NCBI RefSeq assembly: GCF_002024165.1
Contig: NZ_MWQN01000001.1
Location: 4,567,501 to 4,631,500, forward strand
Direction: 5' to 3'
Origin: Embleya scabrispora
GTDB taxonomy: Bacteria; Actinomycetota; Actinomycetes; Streptomycetales; Streptomycetaceae
Length of the DNA: 64,000 nt
Shown piece after piece: positions 47,051 through 56,300 of the stretch. Each line of letters starts with the position of its first letter. The first letter of the stretch is position 1. The position numbers and the translations under genes are program-made. A model generated the notes under the pieces. That model searched no databases and had not been told where the DNA came from. It was given only the letters and a program-made list of their open reading frames with translations.

Positions 47051-47080
47051 TAGGATCGAATTAGGAACACTACGATCCTA
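47051..47080. promoter_or_regulatory. operator between epoxide hydrolase-like and WYL genes
   Basis: TAGGATCG, 14 bases, CGATCCTA: perfect 8-bp arms in the 62-bp divergent intergenic region, with an extra TTAGGAAC half-like copy inside. Probable WYL-regulator site. Confidence 0.65.
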
Positions 47081-47101
47081 TCGAGGCGGCACGCTGAGAA
47101 A

Positions 47102-48079
47102 ATGTTGGAAACCTCCGCGCGGTTGCTGCGCCTGCTGTCCCTGCTCCAGACACCTCGTGAATGGCCCGGCTCGGAACTGGCCGAACGACTCGGCGTGACC
47201 GGTCGCACGATCCGCAAGGACGTCGACCGGCTGCGCGAACTCGGTTATCCCGTCGACGCCTCCCGCGGCTCCACCGGCGGCTATCGGCTCGCCGCCGGTG
47301 CCGCGATGCCGCCGCTGCTGCTGACCGACGACGAGGCGGTCGCGGTCACCGTCGGCCTGACCACCGTCGCCCGAGGCGCGATGGCGGGCATGGAGGAGAC
47401 CTCGGTACAGGCCCTGGCCAAGCTCGAACAGGTGCTGCCCGCGCGTCTGCGCCGCCGGGTGCGCGCGTTGCAGCGCTACGCGGTGTCGGTGCCCGCGGAT
47501 CGGCCCGACACGAGGGTGGACACCGAGGTGCTCACCGTCCTGGTCGCGGCCTGCCGGGACCGCGAGCGGCTGCGCCTGGACTACCTCGACCACGCCGGCG
47601 CGGCCACGCGGCGCACGGTCGAGCCGCAGCGGGTGGTCAACTGGGGGCGCCGCTGGTATCTGGTCGCCTGGGACGTGGACCGCGACGCCTGGCGCACCTT
47701 CCGGGTCGACCGGCTCATCCCGCGCACTCCCACCGGGCCGAGGTTCGCGCCGCGTGAGGATCCGGAGGGCGACGCGGCGCGGTACGTCGCGGGCAAGGTC
47801 TCGGCAGCCGCCTGGCGATACCGCGCCAGGGTGCTGGTGCACGCGCCCGCGGCCGAGGTGCTGGAGCGGATCAATCCGGCCGTGGGCACCGTCGAGGTGG
47901 TCGACGCGCACACCTGCGTGCTGGACACCGGCGCCGACTCGCTCGACACCCTGGCCGTGCACCTGGGCCTGCTCGGCCACGACTTCGACGTCACCGAGCC
48001 CCCGGAACTCGTCGCCCACCTGCGCGCCTTGACCACCCGCTACGCCCGCTCGACGCCGCCGGAGGAGGCGGGGGCGTGA
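47102..48079 (+). CDS. WYL-domain transcriptional regulator (YafY type)
   Basis: 325 residues. HTH_11 at the start (RLLRLLSLLQTPREWPGSEL, VTGRTIRKDVDRLRELGYPV), WYL domain in the middle (NWGRRWYLVAWDVDRDAWRT) and a WCX-like end. ATG 47102. Ligand unknown; the divergent pseudo-epoxide hydrolase may bind or deliver it (speculative). Confidence 0.9.
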   Translation: MLETSARLLRLLSLLQTPREWPGSELAERLGVTGRTIRKDVDRLRELGYPVDASRGSTGGYRLAAGAAMPPLLLTDDEAVAVTVGLTTVARGAMAGMEETSVQALAKLEQVLPARLRRRVRALQRYAVSVPADRPDTRVDTEVLTVLVAACRDRERLRLDYLDHAGAATRRTVEPQRVVNWGRRWYLVAWDVDRDAWRTFRVDRLIPRTPTGPRFAPREDPEGDAARYVAGKVSAAAWRYRARVLVHAPAAEVLERINPAVGTVEVVDAHTCVLDTGADSLDTLAVHLGLLGHDFDVTEPPELVAHLRALTTRYARSTPPEEAGA

Positions 48080-48150
48080 GCACGACGAAGCGGCGAGCCC
48101 GGTCGGTTTGTCGCTCCCTGCGGGCACCGGTGATCACGATTGGGGTTTTT

Positions 48151-48172
48151 CCCGTCACGGTTGCGTGACGGG
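48151..48172. terminator. hairpin downstream of the WYL gene
   Basis: CCCGTCACG-GTTG-CGTGACGGG, nine perfect pairs, 72 bp after the stop; T-run precedes it on the plus strand, so it could equally serve minus-strand transcripts. Confidence 0.5.
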
Positions 48173-48222
48173 TCGAACGAGTGGGCGAATGGTCCGGTTT
48201 CCGGACAGTAGTGTCGCCGGAC

Positions 48223-48867
48223 GTGACCCTCACCGCAGTACTCGTGCTGGTGCTCGCGAGCCTGCTCGCGGTCGCCGACTGGGTGGCCGTCGCCCGGGAA
48301 CGACTCCCGCTCGATCGCCTCCTGAAACCCGCGGTGATCTGTGCCCTGATCGTGGTCGTCTGGACGTTCGACGACGTCGACGGGGCACTGCGCGCGCTGT
48401 TCAGCGTCGCGCTCGCGTTGTCGCTGGCGCGGGACGTGCTCGCGCCCCGCTGGTTCGCCGGGGCCGTGACCGCCTCGCTGCTCGCACACGGCGTCTACGT
48501 CGGCGGCTTCCAGCGCATGGGCTGGTCCTGGTTGTGGGCCGCGGCGGGCATCGTGGTCGTGCTGTTCGCGGCGGGGGCGTACGCGGTCCGGCTGGTCACC
48601 GGCGCGCGCGAGACCGCGCCCGCCTACACCGGCATGGTGCCGGTGTACGTCGGCGTCGTGTCGGTGATGGTCGTCGCCGCGGCGGCCACCGGCCGGCCGA
48701 GCGCGGTGGCCGGCGCGTTCCTGTTCTACGTCTCCGACACCCTCGTCGCCTGGAACCGGTTCCGCGCCCCGACGCCGTACGCCCCGGTGCTGATCGTCGG
48801 CGCCTACCATCTCGCCCAGATCCTGCTGGTGTTGTCGTTGTCCACCGGGCCCGCCCCGGGATTGTGA
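48223..48867 (+). CDS. YhhN-family membrane protein
   Basis: 214 residues, about eight helices, YhhN/TMEM86 (lysoplasmalogenase) family: [27 protein letters not shown] and [15 protein letters not shown] carry the conserved acidic and polar positions. GTG 48223 is chosen because TAGTGT lies eight bases ahead, a leaderless arrangement, and it starts the first helix; GTG 48181 in frame would add 14 residues. Enzyme activity in bacteria is unproven. Confidence 0.8.
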   Translation: MTLTAVLVLVLASLLAVADWVAVARERLPLDRLLKPAVICALIVVVWTFDDVDGALRALFSVALALSLARDVLAPRWFAGAVTASLLAHGVYVGGFQRMGWSWLWAAAGIVVVLFAAGAYAVRLVTGARETAPAYTGMVPVYVGVVSVMVVAAAATGRPSAVAGAFLFYVSDTLVAWNRFRAPTPYAPVLIVGAYHLAQILLVLSLSTGPAPGL

Positions 48868-48924
48868 GCGGCGCGGCCCGGGTGCCGCCCCCGGGCCGAC
48901 GGCGTCCTGCGGTAACCTGGGGCC

Positions 48925-48960
48925 ATGCGTGCCGTACTGCTGCTTACCGGGCCGCGCTGA
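48925..48960 (+). CDS. leader peptide [11 protein letters not shown] upstream of leuS
   Basis: Eleven-codon ORF with three leucine codons in a row, CTG CTG CTT; CTT is rare in so GC-rich a genome. TAACCT sits seven bases before the ATG, so the transcript may be leaderless. Its 3' end (48951-48961) can pair with 48991-49001, which competes with the following terminator. This is the classical layout of leucine-sensing attenuation. Confidence 0.75.
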   Translation: MRAVLLLTGPR

Positions 48961-49027
48961 GCAGGCCGGGTGGAGACCACTCCCACCCGACTCGGCGCGG
49001 CGACCCCTCCTGAGCGAGGGGTCTTTT
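48951..49027 (+). promoter_or_regulatory. leuS transcription attenuator
   Basis: Three alternative pairings: 48951-48961 with 48991-49001 (11 pairs, one G-U); GGGTGG (48968-48973) with CCACCC; and the terminator GACCCCTC (49002-49009) with GAGGGGTC (49016-49023) plus TTTT. Ribosome stalling on the leucine codons would free upstream strands and prevent termination. Located 85-160 bp before leuS. Confidence 0.7.
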
Positions 49028-49111
49028 CGTTTCCAGAACCGACCGTTTCGCGGAAGCGGCCGTAACCGGAGAAGCAGTCGACGGCTGCCCACACCCCGAT
49101 GGTTGAGGACG

Positions 49112-52012
49112 ATGACCGAGATGACGCAGGGTCCTGCCGGCAACACCGACGCCCCGACCGAGCCCTACCGCTACACCGCCGCCCTGGCCGGTGACATCGA
49201 GGCGCGGTGGCAGGACCGCTGGGAGGCCGACGGCACGTTCGAGGCGCCCAACCCGGCCGGCCCGCTGGCCGCGCCGGAGAAGGTCGCCGGGCGGCCCAAG
49301 ATGATGGTGATGGACATGTTCCCGTACCCCTCGGGTGTGGGCCTGCACGTCGGACACCCGCTGGGCTTCATCGCGACCGACGTCTACGCCCGGTTCAAGC
49401 GCATGACCGGCCACAACGTGCTGCACACGCTGGGCTACGACGCCTTCGGCCTGCCCGCCGAGCAGTACGCGGTCCAGACCGGCACCCACCCGCGCGTGAC
49501 CACCGAGGCGAACATCGCCAACATGCGCCGCCAGCTGCGCCGGCTGGGTCTGGGCCACGACCAGCGCCGGTCGGTGGCCACCACCGACCCGGCGTACTAC
49601 CGCTGGACGCAGTGGATCTTCCTGCAGATCTTCAACTCCTGGTACGACCCCGAGGCGCCCGGCGCGGACGGCGGCGTCGGGCGGGCGCGGCCGATCGCCG
49701 AACTGGTCGAGCAGTTCGAGATGGGCGCGCGGCCCACCCCGGACGGGCGCGTGTGGGCCGACCTGACCGGCACCGAGCGCGCCGCCGTGCTGGACGGGTT
49801 CCGCCTGGCGTACGTCTCGCAGGCCCCGGTCAACTGGGCGCCCGGCCTGGGCACCGTGCTGGCCAACGAGGAGGTCACCGCCGACGGTCGCAGCGAGCGC
49901 GGCAACTTCCCCGTGTTCAAGGCGAATCTGCGGCAGTGGATGATGCGGATCACCGCGTACTCCGACCGGCTGCTGGCCGACCTGGACAAGCTGGACTGGC
50001 CCGAGCCGATCAAGATCATGCAGCGCAACTGGATCGGTCGATCCGAGGGCGCCCGGGTCTCGTTCGCCACCGACGCCGCGCCGATCGAGGTCTTCACCAC
50101 CCGCCCCGACACGCTGTTCGGCGCCACGTACATGGTGCTGGCGCCGGAGCACGACCTGGTCGACACGATCGTGGCCGACGCGTGGCCCGAGGGCATCCCG
50201 GCGGTCTGGACGGGCGGCGCGGCCACGCCGGCCGACGCGATCGCCGCGTACCGCCGGTTCGCCCAGTCCAAGAGCGACGTCGAACGACAGAGCGAGGGCA
50301 AGGACAAGACCGGTGTGTTCACCGGCGCCTACGCGACCAACCCGGTCAACGGCGAGCGGGTGCCGATCTTCATCGCCGACTACGTGCTGATGGGCTACGG
50401 CACCGGCGCGATCATGGCCGTCCCGGCGCACGACCACCGCGACTTCGAGTTCGCGCGCGCCTTCGAACTGCCGATCCGGTGTGTGGTCCGGCCGAGCGAC
50501 GACCGCTCGATCGAGGACACCACCGACTGGGCCGACGCGTTCGTCTCCTACGACGCGGCGCTGGTGAACAGCACCGGCGAGGGCATCGGCCTGGACGGGC
50601 TGGGCGTGGCCGACGCCAAGAAGGCGATCACCGAATGGCTGACCGAGCGCGGCATCGGCGAGGGCACGGTCAACTTCAAGCTGCGCGACTGGCTGTTCTC
50701 CCGGCAGCGCTACTGGGGCGAGCCGTTCCCGATCGTGTTCGACGAGGACGGCGTCGCGCACGCGCTGCCCGACTCGATGCTGCCGGTCGAGCTGCCCGAG
50801 ATCGACGACTACCGCCCGCGCACGTTCGACCCGGACGACGCGGACACCAAGCCCGAGACGCCGCTGTCGCGCAACGCCGACTGGGTGAACGTCACCCTGG
50901 ACCTGGGCGACGGGCCCAAGCGCTACCGCCGCGAGACCAACACCATGCCCAACTGGGCCGGTTCGTGCTGGTACGAGCTGCGCTACCTGGACCCGACCAA
51001 CGCCGACGTGCTGGTCGACCCCGAGGTCGAGAAGTATTGGATGGGGCCGCGACACGAGGGCCACACCGGCGGCGTGGACCTGTACGTCGGCGGCGTCGAG
51101 CACGCGGTGCTGCACCTGCTGTACTCGCGCTTTTGGCACAAGGTGCTGTTCGACCTGGGCCATGTGTCCTCGTTCGAGCCGTTCCACAAGCTGTTCAACC
51201 AGGGCTACATCCAGGCGTTCGCGTACAAGGACGAGCGCGGCGTCTACGTCGAGGCGAGCGAGGTCGAGGAGCGCGACGGCGGCTTCTTCCTGGGTGAGCA
51301 GGCGGTCAGCCGCGAGTACGGGAAGATGGGCAAGTCGCTGAAGAACTCGGTGACTCCCGACCAGATGGCCGAGGAGTACGGCGCGGACACGCTGCGCCTG
51401 TACGAGATGTCGATGGGCCCGCTGGAGATCTCCCGGCCGTGGGACACGCGCGCGGTGGTCGGTTCGTACCGCTTCCTGCAGCGGCTGTGGCGCAACATCG
51501 TGGACGAGCACACCGGCATGCCGACCGTGGTCGACGAGCCGGCCGACGAGGCCACGCTGCGCGCCACCCACAAGGCGATCGACGGCATGCGGCGGGACAT
51601 GGACGCGCTGCGCTTCAATACCGCCATCGCGAAGGCGATCGAGCTGAACAACGCGCTGGTCAAGCTGCCGGCCGTGCCGCGCGAGATCGCCGAGAAGCTG
51701 GTCCTGATGGTCGCGCCGCTGGTGCCGCACGTGGCCGAGGAGCTGTGGTCGCGGCTGGGGCACGGCGACACGGTCACCTACGAGTCGTTCCCGCAGGCGG
51801 ATCCGGCCTACCTGGTCGAGGACACCGTCACCTGCGTGGTGCAGGTCAAGGGCAAGGTGCGGGCCCGTCTGGAGGTGCCGCCGACGATCGGTGAGGACGA
51901 GCTGAAGGCGCTGGCGCTGGCCGATCCGGCGATCGTGGCGGCGCTGGACGGGGCGGGTGTGCGGATGGTGATCGTGAAGCCGCCGAAGCTGGTGAACGTG
52001 GTTCCGGCGTAG
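49112..52012 (+). CDS. leuS: leucyl-tRNA synthetase
   Basis: 966 residues, class Ia. HIGH-type motif HVGHP in [14 protein letters not shown] (about residue 77), editing CP1 domain around residues 300-500, and KMSKS-type motif KMGKS near residue 738. C-terminal domain ends with LVNVVPA. ATG 49112 follows GAGGACG closely; ATG 49121 is an alternative. Expression is probably set by the leader-peptide attenuator just upstream. Confidence 0.97.
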   Translation: MTEMTQGPAGNTDAPTEPYRYTAALAGDIEARWQDRWEADGTFEAPNPAGPLAAPEKVAGRPKMMVMDMFPYPSGVGLHVGHPLGFIATDVYARFKRMTGHNVLHTLGYDAFGLPAEQYAVQTGTHPRVTTEANIANMRRQLRRLGLGHDQRRSVATTDPAYYRWTQWIFLQIFNSWYDPEAPGADGGVGRARPIAELVEQFEMGARPTPDGRVWADLTGTERAAVLDGFRLAYVSQAPVNWAPGLGTVLANEEVTADGRSERGNFPVFKANLRQWMMRITAYSDRLLADLDKLDWPEPIKIMQRNWIGRSEGARVSFATDAAPIEVFTTRPDTLFGATYMVLAPEHDLVDTIVADAWPEGIPAVWTGGAATPADAIAAYRRFAQSKSDVERQSEGKDKTGVFTGAYATNPVNGERVPIFIADYVLMGYGTGAIMAVPAHDHRDFEFARAFELPIRCVVRPSDDRSIEDTTDWADAFVSYDAALVNSTGEGIGLDGLGVADAKKAITEWLTERGIGEGTVNFKLRDWLFSRQRYWGEPFPIVFDEDGVAHALPDSMLPVELPEIDDYRPRTFDPDDADTKPETPLSRNADWVNVTLDLGDGPKRYRRETNTMPNWAGSCWYELRYLDPTNADVLVDPEVEKYWMGPRHEGHTGGVDLYVGGVEHAVLHLLYSRFWHKVLFDLGHVSSFEPFHKLFNQGYIQAFAYKDERGVYVEASEVEERDGGFFLGEQAVSREYGKMGKSLKNSVTPDQMAEEYGADTLRLYEMSMGPLEISRPWDTRAVVGSYRFLQRLWRNIVDEHTGMPTVVDEPADEATLRATHKAIDGMRRDMDALRFNTAIAKAIELNNALVKLPAVPREIAEKLVLMVAPLVPHVAEELWSRLGHGDTVTYESFPQADPAYLVEDTVTCVVQVKGKVRARLEVPPTIGEDELKALALADPAIVAALDGAGVRMVIVKPPKLVNVVPA

Positions 52013-52245
52013 GGGGTCGGCGATCGGGGTCGGGGTCGGTCGCTCCTTGTGGGGCGGCCGACCCGGCTCACGGCCTGGGCGATCGGGGCTTCGGTGCGGC
52101 GATTTCCGGTCGGTGGCGGGGGTGTTTCCGGTCGGTGACGATCGGCCCGGAACGCGGGGTTTTCCCGGCGCGTGCGTAGCGGAGCCTCGCGGCGGGGTTA
52201 GTGTGAGTGAATACCTTCCGGCCCCGACCAGGCAGGAGACGCCTC

Positions 52246-53022
52246 GTGGCCCTCGCCGACGTTCCCGCGCCCACCCACTCGTTGGCCGACGGCGCCGAGA
52301 CCCTGGGCGTGGTGCTGGGCGCCGGCGTGCTCGCGTGTCTCGTCCTCGTGGGCGTCGTGGTGGGCCTGATCACCATGATGCGGCGCGCGGTGCGGCGCCG
52401 GATCGAACTGCACGCGCCGCGCGTGCGCGGCCTGGTCGAGGACGCCGCGTCGAAGGCCCGTTCGTACACGCTCACCGGCGGCGCCGGCGAGGCGGCCCGG
52501 ATGCGCGGCTCGGTACGCCGTTCGCTCGACCAGACCCGGCGGGTGCTGGAGGCGGGCTACGCGCACGACGCGCAACTCTCCGACGCGGTCGCGCTGCTGC
52601 GCCGGCTGGACGAGTTCGCCAAGGCGCTGGACACCGATTTGAAGCTGCTCGAACGCGAGCCGGACCGGACCCGGGTCGACCGCGAACTGCCCGGCCTCAA
52701 GGACCGCGCGGACCGCATCGAGCATGCCGCGGCCTCCCTGCGGTGGGCCGTCCAGGACCGCGAACGCCACTTGGGCGAGGACGAGTTGGACCGACTCGGC
52801 ATCGACGTCGAGCGCGAGGCGGCGGCCTTGCGGGCGTATGCGGAGGAGAGCGGGGCGGGCGGAGCCGGCGGTCCGGGTTCGATGGGGCTGCCGGGTCGCT
52901 CGGATGGCTCCGGTCGCTCGGATGGCTCGGATCGCTCCGATCGCTCCGATCGCTCTGGTCGCTCCGATCGCTCTGGTCGCACTGGTCGCTTCGGTCGCTC
53001 CGAAAGCAAGCGGCTGACCTGA
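52246..53022 (+). CDS. membrane-anchored coiled-coil protein with Ser/Asp/Arg repeat tail
   Basis: 258 residues. One membrane helix (about 22-45, VVLGAGVLACLVLVGVVVGL), then helical charged segments with coiled-coil character (DQTRRVLEAGYAHDAQLSDA, LKDRADRIEHAA), and a tail of RSDGSGRSDGSDRSDRSDRS type made from 9-12 bp DNA repeats (about 52900-53000). GTG 52246 has GGAG seven bases ahead and is preferred to the GTG at 52207. Position between leuS and degV is seen in streptomycetes; function unknown. Confidence 0.75.
   Translation: MALADVPAPTHSLADGAETLGVVLGAGVLACLVLVGVVVGLITMMRRAVRRRIELHAPRVRGLVEDAASKARSYTLTGGAGEAARMRGSVRRSLDQTRRVLEAGYAHDAQLSDAVALLRRLDEFAKALDTDLKLLEREPDRTRVDRELPGLKDRADRIEHAAASLRWAVQDRERHLGEDELDRLGIDVEREAAALRAYAEESGAGGAGGPGSMGLPGRSDGSGRSDGSDRSDRSDRSGRSDRSGRTGRFGRSESKRLT
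52905..53000 (+). repeat. short tandem repeats of CGCTC(C/T)GATCG type
   Basis: Imperfect 9-bp units (GATCGCTCC, GGTCGCTCG, GGTCGCTCT) fill the 3' end of the coiled-coil protein gene and encode its Arg-Ser-Asp/Gly tail. Confidence 0.8.
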
Positions 53023-53213
53023 ACACGTGCCGGCGGCGAGCCCCCACGACGGGACGCGTCGGCCGCACCGTGGCGCGCGCCACCCGCGTGCCGGGGCGTG
53101 GCATGGTGACCGAAAATTGATGTGTGGTGTCCCGAATCGGCGACCCGACCCCGGGTAGCCCGGGACACCGACCCCGCCCCCCTGTCGTCTCACATCCGGG
53201 TGGTTGCCCGCTC

Positions 53214-54068
53214 ATGCCGACGATGCCGACCGATCTCGCCGTGGTCACGGACTCCACGGCCTACCTGCCCGAGGAGCTCGTGGAGCGGCACCGCCTCGTG
53301 GTGGTCCCGCTCAAGGTCGTCCTGCGCGGGCGGCCGCTGGACGACGGCGTCGAGGCCACCCCGGCCCAACTCGCCGACGCCCTGCGCCAGCGCCGGATCG
53401 TGACCACCTCGCGGCCGGCGCCCGAGACGTTCGCGGAGACCTACCGCGAACTCGCCGAGAAGGGCGCCACGGGCATCGTCTCGATCCACCTCTCCAGCGA
53501 ACTCTCCGGCACGTACGAGGCGGCGCTACTGGCCGCGCGGGACGCCGAGGTACCGGTGCGGGTGGTGGACTCGCGCACGCTCGGGATGGGGATGGGCTTC
53601 GCCGTACTGGCGGCGGCCGAGGCGGCCCGGGACGGCGCCACCCTGGAGGAGGCGGCGATCGCGGCGGAAAAGCGGGCCCAGGCGGCCTCGGCCCTCTTCT
53701 ACGTCGACACACTCGAATACCTGCGCCGAGGCGGCCGGATCGGCGCGGCGGCGGCCTTCATGGGCACGGCGCTGGCGGTGAAGCCGCTGCTGCACGTGAG
53801 CGACGGCTTGGTCGGCCCAATGGAAAAGGTCCGCACATCGGCGCGCGCGATCAGCCGCCTGGAGGAACTGGCGGTCGAACACGCGGGCGCAGGCCCGGTC
53901 GACGTCGCCGTACACCACCTGGCCAGCCCGGACCGAGCGGAGGCCCTGGCCGCGCGCCTCCAGGAGCGCCTACCGAACCTGCACGAACTCTTCGTCAGCG
54001 AAGTGGGCGCGGTAATCGGCGCCCACGCGGGCCCGGGGTTGCTGGCGGTGGTGGTGTCGCCACGGTGA
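53214..54068 (+). CDS. DegV-family fatty-acid-binding protein
   Basis: 284 residues. VVTDSTAYLP opens the family, TSRPAPETF and SIHLSSELSGTYEAA bind the fatty-acid carboxylate, and LEYLRRGGRIG and KPLLHV follow in the second domain. Relatives (FakB) hand fatty acids to a kinase; no FakA gene is in the window. ATG 53214 (MPTMPTDLAVVTDST) is preferred over upstream in-frame codons. Confidence 0.93.
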   Translation: MPTMPTDLAVVTDSTAYLPEELVERHRLVVVPLKVVLRGRPLDDGVEATPAQLADALRQRRIVTTSRPAPETFAETYRELAEKGATGIVSIHLSSELSGTYEAALLAARDAEVPVRVVDSRTLGMGMGFAVLAAAEAARDGATLEEAAIAAEKRAQAASALFYVDTLEYLRRGGRIGAAAAFMGTALAVKPLLHVSDGLVGPMEKVRTSARAISRLEELAVEHAGAGPVDVAVHHLASPDRAEALAARLQERLPNLHELFVSEVGAVIGAHAGPGLLAVVVSPR

Positions 54069-54254
54069 GGGGCGTGGGCGTGGGCGCGGGCGTGGCGAGG
54101 TGGGGTGGGGTAGGCGCGGCGCGTGCTCGGGTAGGCGCGCGGTGCTGGGGTGGGGCAGGACTTAGGGGAGGCGGAAACCCGGCCGCTCGTGGTCGTGGGT
54201 GCTGCGCGTGGCGCGGGCCGGCGCGGCGGGAAAGGCAGCCTGCGGCGGTGGGAT

Positions 54255-55300
54255 GAGAGGGCGCCCGGGTCTCGTCGCCCGGCCGGCCCTTCCAAGGGGG
54301 CTAGGCGTTTTTGGCGAGCGTTGCGCTTGTGGCTGCGGGTAGCCGGTGCGGGGTCGGTCCGAGTCGGTGATGGGCCGCCGCCGGCGTTCGGGGTTCCGAG
54401 ACTCAAGGTTCCCGATGAGACAGGCGTCTTGCTCACCGAAAACCGGCTGGCAACGGGGGGCAGGGAGGGCGCTCGGGTCTCGGCGCCCGGGGAGCCTTCC
54501 CGGGCGGGTCGGGTGCTTTCGGCGGGCGTTGCGCTTGTGGTTGCGGGTGGCTGGTGCGGGGTTGGTCCGAGTCGGTGATGGGCCGCCGCCGGCGTTCGGG
54601 GTTCCGAGACTCAAGGTTCCCGATGAGACGGGCGTCTTGCTCACCGAAAACCGGCTGGCAACGGGGGGCAGGGAGGGCGCTCGGGTCTCGGCGCCCGGGG
54701 AGCCTTCCCGGGCGGGTCGGGTGCTTTCGGCGGGCGTTGCGCTTGTGGTTGCGGGTGGCTGGTGCGGGGTTGGTCCGAGTCGGTGATGGGCCGCCGCCGG
54801 CGTTCGGGGCTCCGAGACCCAAGGTCCCGATGAGACGGGCGTCTTGCTCACCGAAAACCGGCTGGCAACGGGGGCAGGGAGGGCGCTTGGTCTCGGTGCC
54901 CGAGGAGCCTTCCCGAGTGCGTCGGGTGCTTTGGGCGGGCGTTGCGCTTGTGGTTGCGGGTGGCTGGTGCGGGGTTGGTCCGGCTCAAGAGGTGGGCCGC
55001 CGCCGGCGTTCGGGGCTCCGAGGCTCAGGGTTCCCGACGAGACGGGCGTATTGCTCATCGAAAACCGGCTGGCAACGGGGGCGGGGAGGGCGCTCAGGTC
55101 GAGTCCTCCGGGCAGCCTTTCCGGGTGGGTTGGGGTGTTTCCGGGCGGGCGTGCGCGTGTGGCTGCATGGGCTGGTCCGAAAACCCGAAGGTCCCGACGA
55201 GACGGGCGCGTTGTTCGGCGAAACCCGGCCGGCAGCGGCGGTGAGGGAGAGCGGCCGGGTCGAGTCCTCCGGAGGGCTTTCGAGTGGGCCGGGGCGCTTC
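54255..55300 (+). repeat. tandem array of right-pointing 208-bp repeat units
   Basis: A partial unit (54255-54312) and five units starting at 54313, 54521, 54729, 54934 and 55144, period 205-210 bp. Landmarks in order: GGCGGGCGTTGCGCTTGTGG, GGTCCGAGTCGGTGATGGGC, the core GCCGCCGGCGTTCGGGG, TCCGAGACTCAAGG, GAGACGGGCGTCTTGCTC, ACCGAAAACCGGCTGGCAAC, GGGAGGGCGCTCGGG and GAGCCTTCCCGGGCGGGTCG. Units 2 and 3 are nearly identical; unit 5 lacks the core. No coding frame is conserved with normal start context, and indels between units are not multiples of three. Confidence 0.92.
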
Positions 55301-55529
55301 GAGGGCGTTTGAAGAGGAGTTGGGCTCGAAACCGGATCGCGATCGGTGGTTGTGGGCTTTGAGCTCCGGTGACCTGCGGTTTTGTGGTGTCGAGGTGGAA
55401 AGTCGGGCGTCGAGTGCCGGTTTCGTGTGTCCTGACCCTTCAATGGCCGCGTGGAGACCGAGATCGCCCGGTCACGCCGTCCGGTTTCGTGAACTTCCGC
55501 CCCCTTACATGCCCACCCCACCTCGAAAT
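55301..55529. repeat. centre of the composite repeat
   Basis: Unique spacer between the right- and left-pointing units. Positions 55368-55432 match 6331-6391 of locus 1 on the opposite strand (shared blocks ACCTGCGGTTTTG, AAAGTCGGGCG, CGAGTGCCGGTTTCGTG in this orientation). A second block with TTTCGTGAA near 55494 also recurs (6140-6160 inverted). So the centre is part of the element, not random spacer. Confidence 0.8.
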
Positions 55530-56160
55530 GCCCTGGCCGGCCCACTCGGAAAGGCTGCCCGGAGGACTCGACCCGAGCGCCCTCCCCGCCCCCCGTTGCC
55601 AGCCGGTTTTCGCCGAGCAATACGCCCGTCTCGTCGGGGGCTTCAGGTCTTGGAGCCCCGAACGCCGGCGGCGGCCCATCACCGACTCGGACAAACCCCG
55701 CACCGGCCACCGGCAACCCCACGCGCAACGCGCGCCGGAAACGCCCGACCCACTTGGGAAGGCTCCTCGGGCGCCGAGACTCGAGCGCCCTCCCTGCCTC
55801 CCGTTGCCAGCCGGTTTTCGGTGAGCAAGACGCCCGTCTCGTCGGGAACCTTGAGTCTCGGAGCCCCGAACGCCGGCGGCGGCCCATCACCGACTCGGAC
55901 CGACCCCGCACCGGCTACCCGCAACCACATGCGCAACGCCCGCCGAAACCACCCGACCCATTCGAAAGGTCGCCCGGAGAACCTGACCGGACAGCCCTCC
56001 CGCTGCCGGCCGCTTTTCGCCGAGCAACATGCCCGTCTGGTTGGGAGCTTCCAGCCTCGGAGCCTCGAACGCCGGCGGCGGCACATCATCGACTCGGACC
56101 AGCTCCGCACCGGCCACCCGCGACCACACGCGCAACGTGCGCCGGAAAGCCCCAACACAC
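55530..56160 (-). repeat. tandem array of left-pointing repeat units
   Basis: Three units in reverse orientation; their GGCGGGCGTTGCGC-equivalent ends lie at 55736, 55944 and 56143 (spacing 208 and 199). The outermost unit has diverged most. With the right-pointing array they form a long inverted repeat around 55301-55529. From 56161 to 56300 nothing is recognised beyond a possible comEA promoter. Confidence 0.92.
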
Positions 56161-56300
56161 CCGGAAGGCCCCTGGCCTCCGTCGAACTCAACCCCCATCC
56201 GGCACCCAAGTGGGGGCATCCGGTTTCCACAGGTTGGTTGTTGTGCACAGGTGCAGGGCGATAGCTCGGTCGGGGGATGGGTTCGGCCTAGTTTCGGGGC

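Noticed and set aside
48961-48990. T-box riboswitch before leuS
   Set aside because: GGGTGGAGACC vaguely recalls the T-box bulge, but there is no stem I specifier layout in so short a leader; the leader peptide with Leu codons explains the region better.
48944-51763. 939-codon minus-strand frame opposite leuS
   Set aside because: Antisense shadow of leuS, His/Arg/Gln-rich, no start context.
54313-56160. CRISPR or tandem-gene array explanation for the 208-bp units
   Set aside because: Units are far too long, have no unique spacers, and switch orientation at a centre.
54255-56160. Insertion sequence or transposase-bearing element
   Set aside because: No transposase motif or terminal inverted repeats with target duplication could be seen; a MITE-like origin remains open.
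54150-56264. Long open frames on both strands across the repeat array (up to about 300 codons)
   Set aside because: They run through every unit in all frames because of GC bias, have no ribosome sites, no domain pattern, and change frame from unit to unit.
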